DNA of 64,000 nucleotides from Roseburia intestinalis L1-82 (GTDB taxonomy: Bacteria > Bacillota > Clostridia > Lachnospirales > Lachnospiraceae), in contig NZ_LR027880.1 in assembly GCF_900537995.1 (NCBI RefSeq), positions 2,302,001 to 2,366,000 of the forward strand, in the 5' to 3' direction. Every line of letters starts with the position of its first letter. The stretch's first letter is position 1. This document shows positions 26,937 through 36,836 of this stretch, in pieces. The position numbers and the translations under genes were made by a program. The notes beneath the pieces are model-generated. The model saw nothing but the letters and a program-made list of their open reading frames with translations. It was not told the origin of the DNA and searched no databases.

Positions 26937-28469
26937 TTAATACACACGTTTCTCCTTTACCACCGGTTTTATGCTGAATATGTTTTCAAAGTAAGAAACC
27001 TTCGCATCAAACAGTGCTTTTTCCAGTGCGATATCATCATCTGTCTCGATTGTGATCACCAGTTCTTTTCCTTTTACTGCTGCACGCACATTTTTGAATT
27101 TCTGCTTATGGCTGCGGTCCATCGCATTGGATACGCGTAAAATTGCAGAAAGTTTTGCAATGACAACATAACTCTCACGGCTGATATCACTCTCAAAATC
27201 TTCATAGGCCGGCAGCGGATAGGTATTGTATAAAACCGTATACGCCACGATCTCACGTTCCATATGTGTAAGACCGATGATTTCCGACGCCATAATAATG
27301 TCATAGGAACACAGCGGTCCGTTTGCAAGACTGATATACTTTCCGCAGTCATGCAGGATTGCTGCCACCTGAAGTAAAAGCCGCTCTCTCTTTCCCAGTC
27401 CATGGATTTTTTTCATTGTGTCAAAAATCAGCGTTGCCATCTGTGTCAGTGCATCAATATGCGGTGAGTAGCTCATATAGCGGGCGGACAGATTCCTTGC
27501 AGCCGAGATGACATCTGCATCAAAATCATGGACCGGTTTGCATAGCTTATGCTTCTGTGCATAATCATATGCAATACCATCGCTCACAATGACACCCGGT
27601 GCCCAGATTTTTTCGGCTTTCATTTTGCGCGCCATGCATTTAAAAATGATCATGTACGGAATGATCAGGGAATCATTTTCATTTGATAAATTTAATTCTT
27701 CCGAAATCTGTTCCACAGTCTTTTTGTCAAGATCATCCAGAAATGCCAGAAAATCATTGGTTTCCATCAGATTTTCATGTTTCTTCCCGGTGACTTTTCC
27801 GGCAACCTCCATGATATAATCTCCGATTATGATCAGATTCTTCACTTTCACCTGTTCCGTGAACATTGCCATAAACACATTTAACTCTTTTTCTACCAGT
27901 TCTTCAATCTGCAGCTCATACTGCTCTAAGCTGCAGCTTTTTTTTGCAAGCTGTTCCTGCATGCGTATGGTGCCAAGTCCAAGATGCTGTGTCGTAATGA
28001 CTTTGCCCTTTGAAAAGATTGTGATCTGCATGCCGCCGCCACCGACATCCACGACTGCTGCCCCCGTTTTGATCAGTTCCTCAAACTCACTTCGCATCGC
28101 AACCGATTTGTAGCTGATAAAGCGGTGTTCCGAGTTGCTTAAAACATGTACCGTCAGTCCGGTACGGATGCGGATCTGGTCTAAGATGAACAATTCATTG
28201 CTCACATCGCGGAGTGCTGCAGCCGCATATGCCTCGTAGCCATCCACCTGATACTCTTTCATGATCTTCGTGAACTGCTCTAACGTGTCACAGAGTGCTT
28301 CCACCAGCTCATATCCGATCACACCGCGTGAATACGCATCCCGCCCAAGCTCGATCCTGCTTCTGATATAATCAATTTTGCGGATGTTTTTTCTGGCAGA
28401 GATCTCAAAAATTTTCAGGCTCACCTCATAAGAGCCGATATAAATCGCTGCAAATGTATGAATTGCCAT
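26937..28469 (-). CDS. ppx: Ppx/GppA exopolyphosphatase with C-terminal HD domain
   Basis: A 510-residue phosphatase of the ASKHA fold, degrading polyphosphate or pppGpp. The N-terminal ribonuclease-H-like domains carry 'YIGSYEVSLKIFEI', 'ALRDVSNE' and 'VVDVGGGGMQITIF'. The C-terminal half holds an HD-type helical domain ('VAAILHDCGKYIS'). It is slightly unusual in having 'AAIYIGSYEVS' where most have AxIDxGSNS; the Asp at that site is replaced by Tyr-Ile, so catalytic competence should not be assumed. RBS AGGAGG. Confidence 0.9.
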   Translation of the reverse strand: MAIHTFAAIYIGSYEVSLKIFEISARKNIRKIDYIRSRIELGRDAYSRGVIGYELVEALCDTLEQFTKIMKEYQVDGYEAYAAAALRDVSNELFILDQIRIRTGLTVHVLSNSEHRFISYKSVAMRSEFEELIKTGAAVVDVGGGGMQITIFSKGKVITTQHLGLGTIRMQEQLAKKSCSLEQYELQIEELVEKELNVFMAMFTEQVKVKNLIIIGDYIMEVAGKVTGKKHENLMETNDFLAFLDDLDKKTVEQISEELNLSNENDSLIIPYMIIFKCMARKMKAEKIWAPGVIVSDGIAYDYAQKHKLCKPVHDFDADVISAARNLSARYMSYSPHIDALTQMATLIFDTMKKIHGLGKRERLLLQVAAILHDCGKYISLANGPLCSYDIIMASEIIGLTHMEREIVAYTVLYNTYPLPAYEDFESDISRESYVVIAKLSAILRVSNAMDRSHKQKFKNVRAAVKGKELVITIETDDDIALEKALFDAKVSYFENIFSIKPVVKEKRVY

Positions 28470-28498
28470 ATTTTATCCTCCTGCTTCATGCGTACATG

Positions 28499-29794
28499 TT
28501 ATTCCTGTTTTCCAAGCAGATAATTAATAAACTGCTGTGCTGTTCTTCCGGAGAGTCCGCCGTGGGCAAGTTCCCATTTATTTGCCTCGGCAAGAAGTGT
28601 CTCCTCATCCATGGTGATACCGTTTTTCTCTGCAAGGGATACCACGATATGCTGGAATTCTTTTTTGCCCGGTGCACCAAAATAAATGGAAACGCCAAAT
28701 CTTGCATACAGAGACAACTTTTCCTGTACGGTATCGGAAGTATGCATGTCCTCTCTCACTTCCTCTTTGTCGGAGAATGTCTCGCGGATCAGATGACGTC
28801 TGTTTGAGGTCGCATAGATCAAAACATTGTCCGGTTTCTTCTCAAGTCCTCCCTCGATCACTGCTTTTAAGTATTTATACTCGATCTCAAATTCCTCAAA
28901 TGACAGATCATCCATATAAATGATAAATTTGTAATTGCGGTTTTTGATCTGTGCGATCACATCATTTAAGTCGCAGAACTGATGCTTGTACACCTCGATC
29001 AGACGCAGTCCCCTGTCATAATACTGATTGGCGATTGCCTTAATACTGGTGGACTTTCCTGTTCCTGCATCTCCGTAAAGCAGGCAGTTATTTGCCTCCT
29101 TTCCGCGGACAAAGCTCTCTGTATTGTCGATCAGTTTCTGTTTTGCGATCTCATATCCGACCAGATCATCTAATTTTACATGTGCAATGTTTGTGATCGG
29201 TACGATCTGTGCTCCATCCTCTTTATGCAGCACACGAAATGCTTTATGTAAGCCTAATTTTCCAACACCAAATTCTCCGTAGAACTCTGTAACAGCATCC
29301 TTAAAATCACCTGCATCTGCCGCCTGCTCTAATTTTACTGTCAGTTCACAGATACGGTCACGGATTCTTTTATTAAAAAGCTTTCCGCTGTCGCCTGCAC
29401 TCTCATAATGAAGCAGTGCATCCATGCAGTCGATCTCATAATCTTTTGCCAGCTCTGTAAAATCAAAATCAAATAAATCTTTCATGATCTTAAAATCATG
29501 CAGTGCAATCTGATTGACGGAGCCTTCCATACCACCCCGGATCTCACATCCACGGCTGTATGCGTTCTCGTTATTGACCAGAATAAATGCAATAAAATTA
29601 TGCCAGAGATTTCCTTTAAATCCATGACTTACTGCAAGTTCGGACAACTGGTTAAAACATTCGTAAAGCAGTGCCTCGATATCCTCTCTGTTATAATATT
29701 CATTCTCATAGTTTTCCATGATCCATGCCATGTTATAAAATAATTTTCCATTTTCAAAGTTTTTATATAAGATCAGGTTTTTTGTACTTTTCAT
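28499..29794 (-). CDS. DUF815 family AAA ATPase
   Basis: A 431-residue ATPase. It has an N-terminal helical domain of about 190 residues, then an AAA module with Walker A 'LYGDAGTGKST', Walker B 'FIIYMDDLSFEE', sensor-like 'LIYATSNRRHLI' and an arginine-rich 'LYARFGVSIYF'. DUF815 proteins are widespread but their role is unknown. The start at 29794 (MKSTKNLILY) has GGAG 6 nt upstream. It sits between ppx and pheA on the same strand. Confidence 0.85.
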   Translation of the reverse strand: MKSTKNLILYKNFENGKLFYNMAWIMENYENEYYNREDIEALLYECFNQLSELAVSHGFKGNLWHNFIAFILVNNENAYSRGCEIRGGMEGSVNQIALHDFKIMKDLFDFDFTELAKDYEIDCMDALLHYESAGDSGKLFNKRIRDRICELTVKLEQAADAGDFKDAVTEFYGEFGVGKLGLHKAFRVLHKEDGAQIVPITNIAHVKLDDLVGYEIAKQKLIDNTESFVRGKEANNCLLYGDAGTGKSTSIKAIANQYYDRGLRLIEVYKHQFCDLNDVIAQIKNRNYKFIIYMDDLSFEEFEIEYKYLKAVIEGGLEKKPDNVLIYATSNRRHLIRETFSDKEEVREDMHTSDTVQEKLSLYARFGVSIYFGAPGKKEFQHIVVSLAEKNGITMDEETLLAEANKWELAHGGLSGRTAQQFINYLLGKQE

Positions 29795-29847
29795 GTTTTG
29801 CTCCATTTCTTCGTGTGCAAATCTTATTTCCACACATTTCTTTCGTT

Positions 29848-30978
29848 CTAATAATTTCCAAGAATCTTAAGTCCAAGCGTTTCCTCTGCCAGACCTCTTA
29901 AGGCATTCTGCACTGCTGCATCATTTAAATTACCCTCAAAGTCGACAAAGAAACGGTACTCCCAGTTTTTCCCCTGTACCGGTCTTGATTCAATGTGGTT
30001 CATGTTGATGCCATTGTAAATAAAATGGGACAGCATATGGTAAAGGGAACCACTCTCATGCATACCTTCAAAGCAGATACTGATCTTTTCCGCCTTTGAA
30101 GTGAAAACGCGTTTGCCGGATACGATAATAAAACGGGTTGCATTCATCCTATTATCCTGAATACATTCATCCAGCACTTTCAGTCCATAGATATCAGCAG
30201 TCAGGCTGCTTGCGATCGCCGCCTTATGTTTTTTGCCGTCCTCTTTTACTTTTTTTGCCGCCATGGCAGTATTTTTCAGACTATGTTTTTCCCATTCCCG
30301 GTGGCTCTCAAGATATCTGCCGCACTGCATCAGTGCCTGCGGGTGGGAATAGACATCCGTGATATCGGAAAGTTCTGCATCCGGAAGTCCAAGCAGTGCA
30401 TGATTGATCTGGATAATCTGCTCCCCGACGATGCAGTTATCGTATTCTACCATCAGGTCATAATTTTCAGATACGATGCCCGCTGAAGAATTCTCAATCG
30501 GAAGCACCGCATAATCTGCCTCTCCGTTTTTGATCGCCTCCATGGCATCACGCCAGGTTTCCACATGATAACTGTCCGTCTGCTCTCCAAAGTACTCTCT
30601 CAATGCAAGCTGGCTGTACGCACCCTCTGTCCCCTGAAACACAATACGCGCATTGTGATAATCTAAACTTTCCACTTCTGTAAAATCCGGTTTTTCATAC
30701 ATTCCATGCGCTGTCAAAAGCTGATACTGGCGTTTTCTGCTCATCGACATAATCTGCTCAAACAATTCACGGATCCCGTGTTTATTAAAATCTGTTTTGC
30801 CAAGTGCTGTCAGCGTTGCAAGTTTTGAATCTTCGCGTTCTTTATCAAATACTTTTTTGCCGGTATTGATCTTATATTCTGCAACACCCGCAGCAATCTC
30901 CATTCTCTCCTGATATAAATCTACGATCTGTCTGTCAATGACATCGATCTGGTCTCTTAATTCTTTTAAATCTTTCAT
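29848..30978 (-). CDS. pheA: P-protein: chorismate mutase / prephenate dehydratase
   Basis: A 376-residue bifunctional enzyme of phenylalanine synthesis. It has an N-terminal AroQ-type chorismate mutase (1-85, 'LKELRDQIDVIDRQIVDLYQ'), prephenate dehydratase (about 105-280, 'VFQGTEGAYSQLA', 'ADYAVLPIENSSAG', 'NATRFIIVSGK' near the Thr of the active site) and a C-terminal ACT domain ('HESGSLYHMLSHF', 'ESRPVQGKNWEYRFFVDFEG' partial) for Phe feedback. The start at 30978 has AGGTGG 5 nt upstream. No T-box or attenuator was seen. Confidence 0.96.
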   Translation of the reverse strand: MKDLKELRDQIDVIDRQIVDLYQERMEIAAGVAEYKINTGKKVFDKEREDSKLATLTALGKTDFNKHGIRELFEQIMSMSRKRQYQLLTAHGMYEKPDFTEVESLDYHNARIVFQGTEGAYSQLALREYFGEQTDSYHVETWRDAMEAIKNGEADYAVLPIENSSAGIVSENYDLMVEYDNCIVGEQIIQINHALLGLPDAELSDITDVYSHPQALMQCGRYLESHREWEKHSLKNTAMAAKKVKEDGKKHKAAIASSLTADIYGLKVLDECIQDNRMNATRFIIVSGKRVFTSKAEKISICFEGMHESGSLYHMLSHFIYNGINMNHIESRPVQGKNWEYRFFVDFEGNLNDAAVQNALRGLAEETLGLKILGNY

Positions 30979-31009
30979 GGATTCCACCTTTATTTTTAGT
31001 ATTACTTCT

Positions 31010-31038
31010 ACTATATTACATTAACGTAGCAATATCAA
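31010..31038 (-). promoter_or_regulatory. Promoter of pheA
   Basis: Minus strand TTGATA (31033-31038), a 17-nt spacer and TATAGT (31010-31015), about 30 nt upstream of the gene. The very short leader leaves no space for attenuation. Confidence 0.75.
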
Positions 31039-31092
31039 GGGCAGAAAAAGTCATATTCCATATGAAAAATATAGTATTCGTGCTCTGAAAAT

Positions 31093-31100
31093 GCTATAAT
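31093..31100 (+). promoter_or_regulatory. Extended -10 promoter of the DUF5050 gene
   Basis: A TGCTATAAT (31092-31100), that is TGn plus perfect -10, without a good -35. It is about 70 nt upstream of the gene. Confidence 0.55.
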
Positions 31101-31169
31101 AAACACAGATGAGAAGCAAATCAAACACATTGTCACGTCAGCATAAAATGCTCTCAGAATGGAGGCCTT

Positions 31170-32201
31170 ATGAAAAAAGTTATCACGATTCTCTTAATTA
31201 TCCTCGTACTCGCCGCCGGTGTCGGTTTTGGTGTCTACCACCACAAATCAAACGAGACAAAATTCAATGACGATTACATAAACGGCAACACGGCTGGCAA
31301 TCTCTACAATGCCGGCATCTTCTGCACAGCAGCCGACGGCACGATTTATTTTGCAAACCCTTCCGACAGCAGCAAACTATACTCAATGAACAGCGACGGT
31401 TCAGACCTTACAAAGATTTCTGATGATGTTGCCACCTTTATCAATGCAGATGACAATTATATTTACTATGTGCGCAACAATCCGGTTTTTACAGAACCAT
31501 TTTCATTTTTGACAATCAACACAGACAGCCTCTGCCGGCTTGACCGCAGCAAGCATAAAAAAAGCATTCTCCTTGATTCTTCCGCGAGTCTTTATGCCTC
31601 TTTAGTCGGAAATAAGGTTTATTACCTTCACTATGATGACAAAGACTTTACCACTTTCTATGAAGTCGGCATCGACGGGGCAGACAGTCATCAGGTAGAC
31701 AAGACACCGTACCGTCCATGCTCCGTCGTCGGACAGTACATTTATTTCAATGGCGTATCAAACGATCACAATATCTGGCGTTTTGACACTGTTACTGACA
31801 CCTCGGAGCTCGTTCTGAAAGGCAATTATTACATGCCAGCCGTAATCGGTGATACGATCTTTTTCTTGGACAATGAAAATAATTATACACTTGCAAGCAC
31901 AGATCTCTCCGGCAGTTCGGCCATCACAACACTCAGCGACGACCGCATTGACTGTTATAACATTACAGGGAACTATATTTATTTCCAGCGCAACAGTACA
32001 AGCACTCCGGCACTCTGCCGGATGAAAACCGACGGCAGTGATTACACCGTGATCGCAGAAGGCAATTATACCAACATCAATGCGACGGAAACAGATGTCT
32101 ATTTCAGGGATTTTGCTTCCGGCGTTATGTATAAGACACCGATTGCTGATCCGTCTGATGTTGAGATCTTTAATCCGGGAACTGGTTCTTCTGACAAATG
32201 A
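31170..32201 (+). CDS. Membrane-anchored DUF5050-type beta-propeller protein
   Basis: A 343-residue exported protein with one N-terminal membrane helix (about 3-24, 'VITILLIILVLAAGVGFGVY' in part) and no cleavage-site cysteine, so probably anchored. The rest is a set of six or so repeats of the type 'IYFANPSDSSKLYSMNSDGS' / 'IYFQRNSTSTPALCRMKTDG', alternating beta strands and Asp/Ser/Asn turns, as in DUF5050 or prolow-density-lipoprotein-like propellers of Lachnospiraceae. Function unknown; extracellular binding or sensing is the likely role. It is flanked by its own promoter and a terminator. Confidence 0.8.
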   Translation: MKKVITILLIILVLAAGVGFGVYHHKSNETKFNDDYINGNTAGNLYNAGIFCTAADGTIYFANPSDSSKLYSMNSDGSDLTKISDDVATFINADDNYIYYVRNNPVFTEPFSFLTINTDSLCRLDRSKHKKSILLDSSASLYASLVGNKVYYLHYDDKDFTTFYEVGIDGADSHQVDKTPYRPCSVVGQYIYFNGVSNDHNIWRFDTVTDTSELVLKGNYYMPAVIGDTIFFLDNENNYTLASTDLSGSSAITTLSDDRIDCYNITGNYIYFQRNSTSTPALCRMKTDGSDYTVIAEGNYTNINATETDVYFRDFASGVMYKTPIADPSDVEIFNPGTGSSDK

Positions 32202-32235
32202 TCCTGCACCGGATCCACAGTTTCGTTTTATGTTC

Positions 32236-32275
32236 AAAAAAACACAGGGGACTTCCGTTATCCCCTGTGTTTTTT
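32236..32275. terminator. Bidirectional terminator between DUF5050 gene and polC
   Basis: aaaaaaacacagggg (32236-32250) and cccctgtgtttttt (32262-32275) form a perfect GC-topped stem with A/T tails on both sides. Confidence 0.9.
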
Positions 32276-35200
32276 CTATGCAAAATCAAACAGTGAGAGC
32301 TGATTGGACTCCGGCATATCACCGAGCAGTCCTAAATCTCCCATCAGATCAATGACCGTCTTAGTTGCCTTTGTTCTCTGTCTGAAATCGTCTCTGGATA
32401 AGAATTTTCCATCTTTTGCCGCTTCCGCCACAGCGATCGCAGCATTATCTCCCATACCGTCGATCGTATTTAATGCCGGCATCAGTTTTCCGTCAATGAT
32501 CTGGAAACGGTCCGGTTTTGCACGGTAAATATCGATCGGTGTGAAATCAAATCCCCGCGCATACATTTCCTGTACAATCTTCATGTCACGGTATACATCC
32601 TGTTCCTTCTTGGAAAGCGAATCTTTTCTGCGCTCATAATCTTTCTGGAAATAGGTAAGGCGCTCTCTTCCCTGACACATGATCTCATAGTTGAATCCAG
32701 TCGCACGGATTGAAAAATATGCCGCATAATAGGCAAGCGGATAATATACTTTACAGTATGCGATACGCCATGCCATCATAACGTAAGCCGCCGCATGTGC
32801 TTTCGGGAACATGTATTTAATCTTTAAACATGAATCAATGTACCACTCCGGCACGTCATGTGCACGCATCTCTTCTTTCCACTCTTCCTTTAGTCCTTTT
32901 CCTTTTCGAACCGACTCCATGATCGTAAAGGACTGCTCACTGTCAAGTCCCATCTGGATCAGATAGATCATGATATCATCTCGCGTACAGATCGCAGTGG
33001 AAATCGTTGCCAGTCCCTGTTCGATTAAAGTCTGCGCATTGCCGAGCCAAACGTCTGTACCATGGGACAGACCGGAGATACGGATCAGATCCGAAAACTC
33101 CTGCGGCTTGGCATCGATAACCATCTGCATGGCGAACTCTGTACCAAACTCCGGAATACCGAGACATCCAAGCGGGATCCCGCCGATATCCTCCGGCGTA
33201 ACACCAAGCGCTGACGTATTTTTAAACAAAGACATGACCGCCTCATCATCAAGCGGGATCGTAACCGGATCGATTCCCGTTAAGTCCTGCAACATACGGA
33301 TCATGGTCGGATCATCGTGCCCGAGAATATCGAGTTTCAACAGGTTGTGGTCGATCGAGTGGTAATCAAAATGTGTGGTGACTGTCGCAGTCGTCATATC
33401 GTTTGCCGGATGCTGTACCGGGGTAAAAGTATTGATCTCCTCTCCCACCGGAAGTACAACGATACCTCCCGGATGCTGTCCGGTCGTTCTGCGGACGCCG
33501 ACACATCCCTGTACAATACGGTCGATCTCACAGTTTCTCTTGTGGATGCCGCGCTCCTCGTAATAATTCTTGATATAACCGAATGCCGTTTTATCGGCAA
33601 GTGTACCGATCGTACCGGCACGGAAGGTCTGTCCGTAACCGAAAATAACCTCACAGTACGCATGCGCTTTACTCTGGTACTCACCGGAGAAGTTCAAGTC
33701 GATATCCGGCTCCTTATTTCCCTTGAATCCAAGGAATGTCTCAAACGGGATATCAAATCCGTCCTTGACTAGTTTTTCGCCGCAGACCGGACAAATCTTA
33801 TCCGGCATATCACAGCCGCTCCTGCCGGAAAATGCCTTGACCTCCGGCGAATCAAAATCACTGTATTTACAATTTGGGCAGCGATAATGTGCCTGGAGTG
33901 GATTGACCTCCGTGATACCGGACATTGTCGCCGCAAAGGACGAACCTACTGAACCACGCGATCCTACCAGATATCCATCCTCGTTTGACTTCCATACCAG
34001 TTTCTGTGCAATGATGTACATAACCGCATATCCGTTGGAAATAATAGAGTTCAACTCACGATCCAGACGCTCCTTTACGATTGCAGGAAGCTCTTCGCCA
34101 TACATACTGTGTGCCTTGGTATAACAGATATCACGCAGCATCTGGTCAGAATTTTCGATGACCGGCGGACATTTATCCGGGCGCACAGGTGCGATCTTCT
34201 CACACATATCCGCGATCTTGTTCGGGTTAGTAATGACGACTTCCTCCGCTTTTGCCGAGCCAAGATATTCAAATTCCTTTAGCATCTCCTCTGTCGTTCG
34301 AAGGTAAAGCGGCGCCTGGTCATCCGCATCCTTAAATCCTTTTCCCGCCATGATGATACGGCGGTAAATCTCATCCTCCGGGTCAAGGAAATGCACGTCA
34401 CAGGTCGCAACAACCAGTTTTCCAAACGTTTCTCCCAGTTTTACAATACGGCGGTTGATATCCTGCAGTTCCTCGATCGTGCTGACGGATTCCTTGTCGC
34501 TTTTTAACATAAACTCATTATTGCCAAGCGGCTGGATTTCTAAATAATCATAAAATTTTACCAGTCTTATGATTTCCTCCTCCGGCCGTCCACCCACGAT
34601 TGCACGGTAGAGTTCTCCCGCCTCACATGCTGATCCAAGCAGCAATCCTTCACGGTATTTTACAAACTCACTCTTTGGAATACGCGGTCTCTTGTTATAG
34701 TAGGTCAGATGTGACAGAGAAATCAGACGGTACAGATTGATGCGCCCGATATCGTTTGTCGCAAGAATGATCGCATGATAAGTGTTCATTTTCATGATGG
34801 TCTCCGGCGAAGCCTGTCCCATCTGGTTGACCTGATCTAAGGTTTCCATGCCACGGTCGTGGAGCATCTTTACAAATTTTACAAAGATCTCCGCCGTACA
34901 TCCCGCATCATCCACGGCACGGTGGTGATTCTCCAGAGAAACTCCCAGCGCTTTTGCTACAGTATCGAGTTTAAAACGGTTTAACTGTGGCAGCAAAATT
35001 CGTGCTAAAGCAACCGTATCAATGATCGTAAACTCTTTCTCGATTCCCTGTCTCTCACAGTTTTTGATGATAAAACTCATATCAAAATCTGCATTGTGTG
35101 CGACCATGATTGCATCCCCACAGAACTCCATAAACTGTGGCAGGATCGTCTCTATCTTCGGTGCATCGATCACCATATCGTCTCGGATGGAAGTCAGTTC

Positions 35201-36772
35201 CTCGATCCGGTACGGGATCGGCACTTCCGGGTTGACGAACGTAGAAAAACGTTCTGTGATCTCGCCGTGCACCACTTTCACTGCACCGATCTCTATGATC
35301 TTATTTTTATCCGGCGAAAATCCGGTCGTCTCAAGGTCAAACACCACATAGGTATCATCGAGATTCTGGTTTTTTGAGTTGGTGATGATATCCTTTAAAT
35401 CATCCACCAAATATGCCTCCACACCATAGATCACCTTGAAGTCATCATCCGGTGAGATCGCATGGTTTGCATCCGGGAACGCCTGTACATCCCCATGGTC
35501 GGTGATAGCAATCGCCTTATGACCCCATTTCATCGCACGCTTTACGATATCTTTTACCTCAGAGACACCATCCATATCGCTCATCTTGGTATGACAGTGA
35601 AGCTCTACGCGTTTCTCCGGGCTCGTATCCATACGGACTGAGGTAAAATCCGGGATTTTTTTGATGCCGACGATCGAACCTATCGTAAGCTCACTGTCAA
35701 ATTTGTCGATGGTCGTGACGCCTTTGATCTTTAGGAAAGCACCTTTTTTCACCCCCTCAAGCAATTCCGGAAGCTGGTCATTTCTGGTAAAAATCTTTAA
35801 AACAATGGAGTCCGTGAAATCCGTGACTGACATGATCACGATCGTTTTTTCATTACGGATCTCTCTCGTCTCAAGTGTCATGACCTGACAGCGTATCGTA
35901 ACCTCTCCCATCTCCCCGACAATCTTCTCGATTAGGATCGTCTCATCTTCAAAATCTTTTCCATAGAGCACATCCGGGTTATCTGATTTTTTATATCCAC
36001 CGTAGGATCCGCCATCATATTTTTTGCGGAATTCTTTTTTACCAAACGAATTTTCTCCCTTTCCGTTCGCGTTTCCTGCATTATTTCCTGCAGCAGATTC
36101 TTTTGAATGATTTTGTTCCTTTGTGGCAGTTTTCATGGATGTATCAGCCGTCTGTACTTCTTCCGCCTTTGCCGGTGCACTCTCCTCATGAAGCTGTACA
36201 CGTTTTAAAATATTTTTGATTTCAAACTGGATCTGTAAATCACTGTTTTTCTTGTGTTTGCTCTCTTTCGGTTCCTCAAAAGCAAGTTCTACGGAAAGGT
36301 CAAGTCCACAGCGTTCACACACCACTTTCTCTAAAAATTCAACGATCTCATGTGATCTGGTCTGTGCAATGATCGTGTTTTCAAGAGTCAGGAGCAGATG
36401 GGAATCTCCTGTAAACTCCATTTTGGCGGAGCGCAGCAGATTATATTCCATCAGACTGTAATTTTTTAATTCCTCTAAAATACTGTCCTTATACAGATCC
36501 ATCAGTTTTTCTGCAGTATACTGCTCTGACAACTGGTATTTTTCAATGACTTTAACGTCCATATGCCGGTTTTTAAAAATCTGATCATGTATGTTTTTTT
36601 CCAGCTGATAGATATTCTTTTTATGGATAAGACGTGTTCCATTTAAATAGATACGGATATGATCTTTCTCATGATTCATTCCGACCTTGGTAACTTCCGT
36701 CTCTGATAACAGTTTTTTCATATCTCCATTCACTTCCAGTGTCGGAAATACATCAAAAAACATTTTTGTCAT
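32276..36772 (-). CDS. polC: DNA polymerase III PolC-type alpha subunit
   Basis: The 1498-residue Gram-positive replicase with built-in proofreading. It has an N-terminal domain (1-200), a variable Ala/Gly/Asn-rich linker (200-260), an OB fold (about 275-370), a PHP domain ('VELHCHTKMSDMDG', 'AITDHGDV') split by the DEDD 3'-5' exonuclease (about 495-660, 'YVVFDLETTGFSP', 'VAHNADFDMSFI', 'HHRAVDDAG'), the Zn-binding 'CPNCKYSDF..CPVCGEK' and the polymerase core ('PDIDLNFSGEYQSKAH', 'TTGQHPGGIVVLP', 'LKLDILGHDDPTM'). Length is normal. Last gene of the uppS-cdsA-dxr-rseP-ispG row. Confidence 0.98.
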   Translation of the reverse strand: MTKMFFDVFPTLEVNGDMKKLLSETEVTKVGMNHEKDHIRIYLNGTRLIHKKNIYQLEKNIHDQIFKNRHMDVKVIEKYQLSEQYTAEKLMDLYKDSILEELKNYSLMEYNLLRSAKMEFTGDSHLLLTLENTIIAQTRSHEIVEFLEKVVCERCGLDLSVELAFEEPKESKHKKNSDLQIQFEIKNILKRVQLHEESAPAKAEEVQTADTSMKTATKEQNHSKESAAGNNAGNANGKGENSFGKKEFRKKYDGGSYGGYKKSDNPDVLYGKDFEDETILIEKIVGEMGEVTIRCQVMTLETREIRNEKTIVIMSVTDFTDSIVLKIFTRNDQLPELLEGVKKGAFLKIKGVTTIDKFDSELTIGSIVGIKKIPDFTSVRMDTSPEKRVELHCHTKMSDMDGVSEVKDIVKRAMKWGHKAIAITDHGDVQAFPDANHAISPDDDFKVIYGVEAYLVDDLKDIITNSKNQNLDDTYVVFDLETTGFSPDKNKIIEIGAVKVVHGEITERFSTFVNPEVPIPYRIEELTSIRDDMVIDAPKIETILPQFMEFCGDAIMVAHNADFDMSFIIKNCERQGIEKEFTIIDTVALARILLPQLNRFKLDTVAKALGVSLENHHRAVDDAGCTAEIFVKFVKMLHDRGMETLDQVNQMGQASPETIMKMNTYHAIILATNDIGRINLYRLISLSHLTYYNKRPRIPKSEFVKYREGLLLGSACEAGELYRAIVGGRPEEEIIRLVKFYDYLEIQPLGNNEFMLKSDKESVSTIEELQDINRRIVKLGETFGKLVVATCDVHFLDPEDEIYRRIIMAGKGFKDADDQAPLYLRTTEEMLKEFEYLGSAKAEEVVITNPNKIADMCEKIAPVRPDKCPPVIENSDQMLRDICYTKAHSMYGEELPAIVKERLDRELNSIISNGYAVMYIIAQKLVWKSNEDGYLVGSRGSVGSSFAATMSGITEVNPLQAHYRCPNCKYSDFDSPEVKAFSGRSGCDMPDKICPVCGEKLVKDGFDIPFETFLGFKGNKEPDIDLNFSGEYQSKAHAYCEVIFGYGQTFRAGTIGTLADKTAFGYIKNYYEERGIHKRNCEIDRIVQGCVGVRRTTGQHPGGIVVLPVGEEINTFTPVQHPANDMTTATVTTHFDYHSIDHNLLKLDILGHDDPTMIRMLQDLTGIDPVTIPLDDEAVMSLFKNTSALGVTPEDIGGIPLGCLGIPEFGTEFAMQMVIDAKPQEFSDLIRISGLSHGTDVWLGNAQTLIEQGLATISTAICTRDDIMIYLIQMGLDSEQSFTIMESVRKGKGLKEEWKEEMRAHDVPEWYIDSCLKIKYMFPKAHAAAYVMMAWRIAYCKVYYPLAYYAAYFSIRATGFNYEIMCQGRERLTYFQKDYERRKDSLSKKEQDVYRDMKIVQEMYARGFDFTPIDIYRAKPDRFQIIDGKLMPALNTIDGMGDNAAIAVAEAAKDGKFLSRDDFRQRTKATKTVIDLMGDLGLLGDMPESNQLSLFDFA

Positions 36773-36836
36773 GTTTTACCCAACTCCAACTTACTTAATT
36801 GTTGCTTGTTCACACATTCCGTGTGACCAGTAACAC

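Noticed and set aside
30979..31169. T-box or Phe attenuator in front of pheA
   Set aside because: The promoter lies about 30 nt before the gene, leaving no room, and no terminator/antiterminator pair was found.
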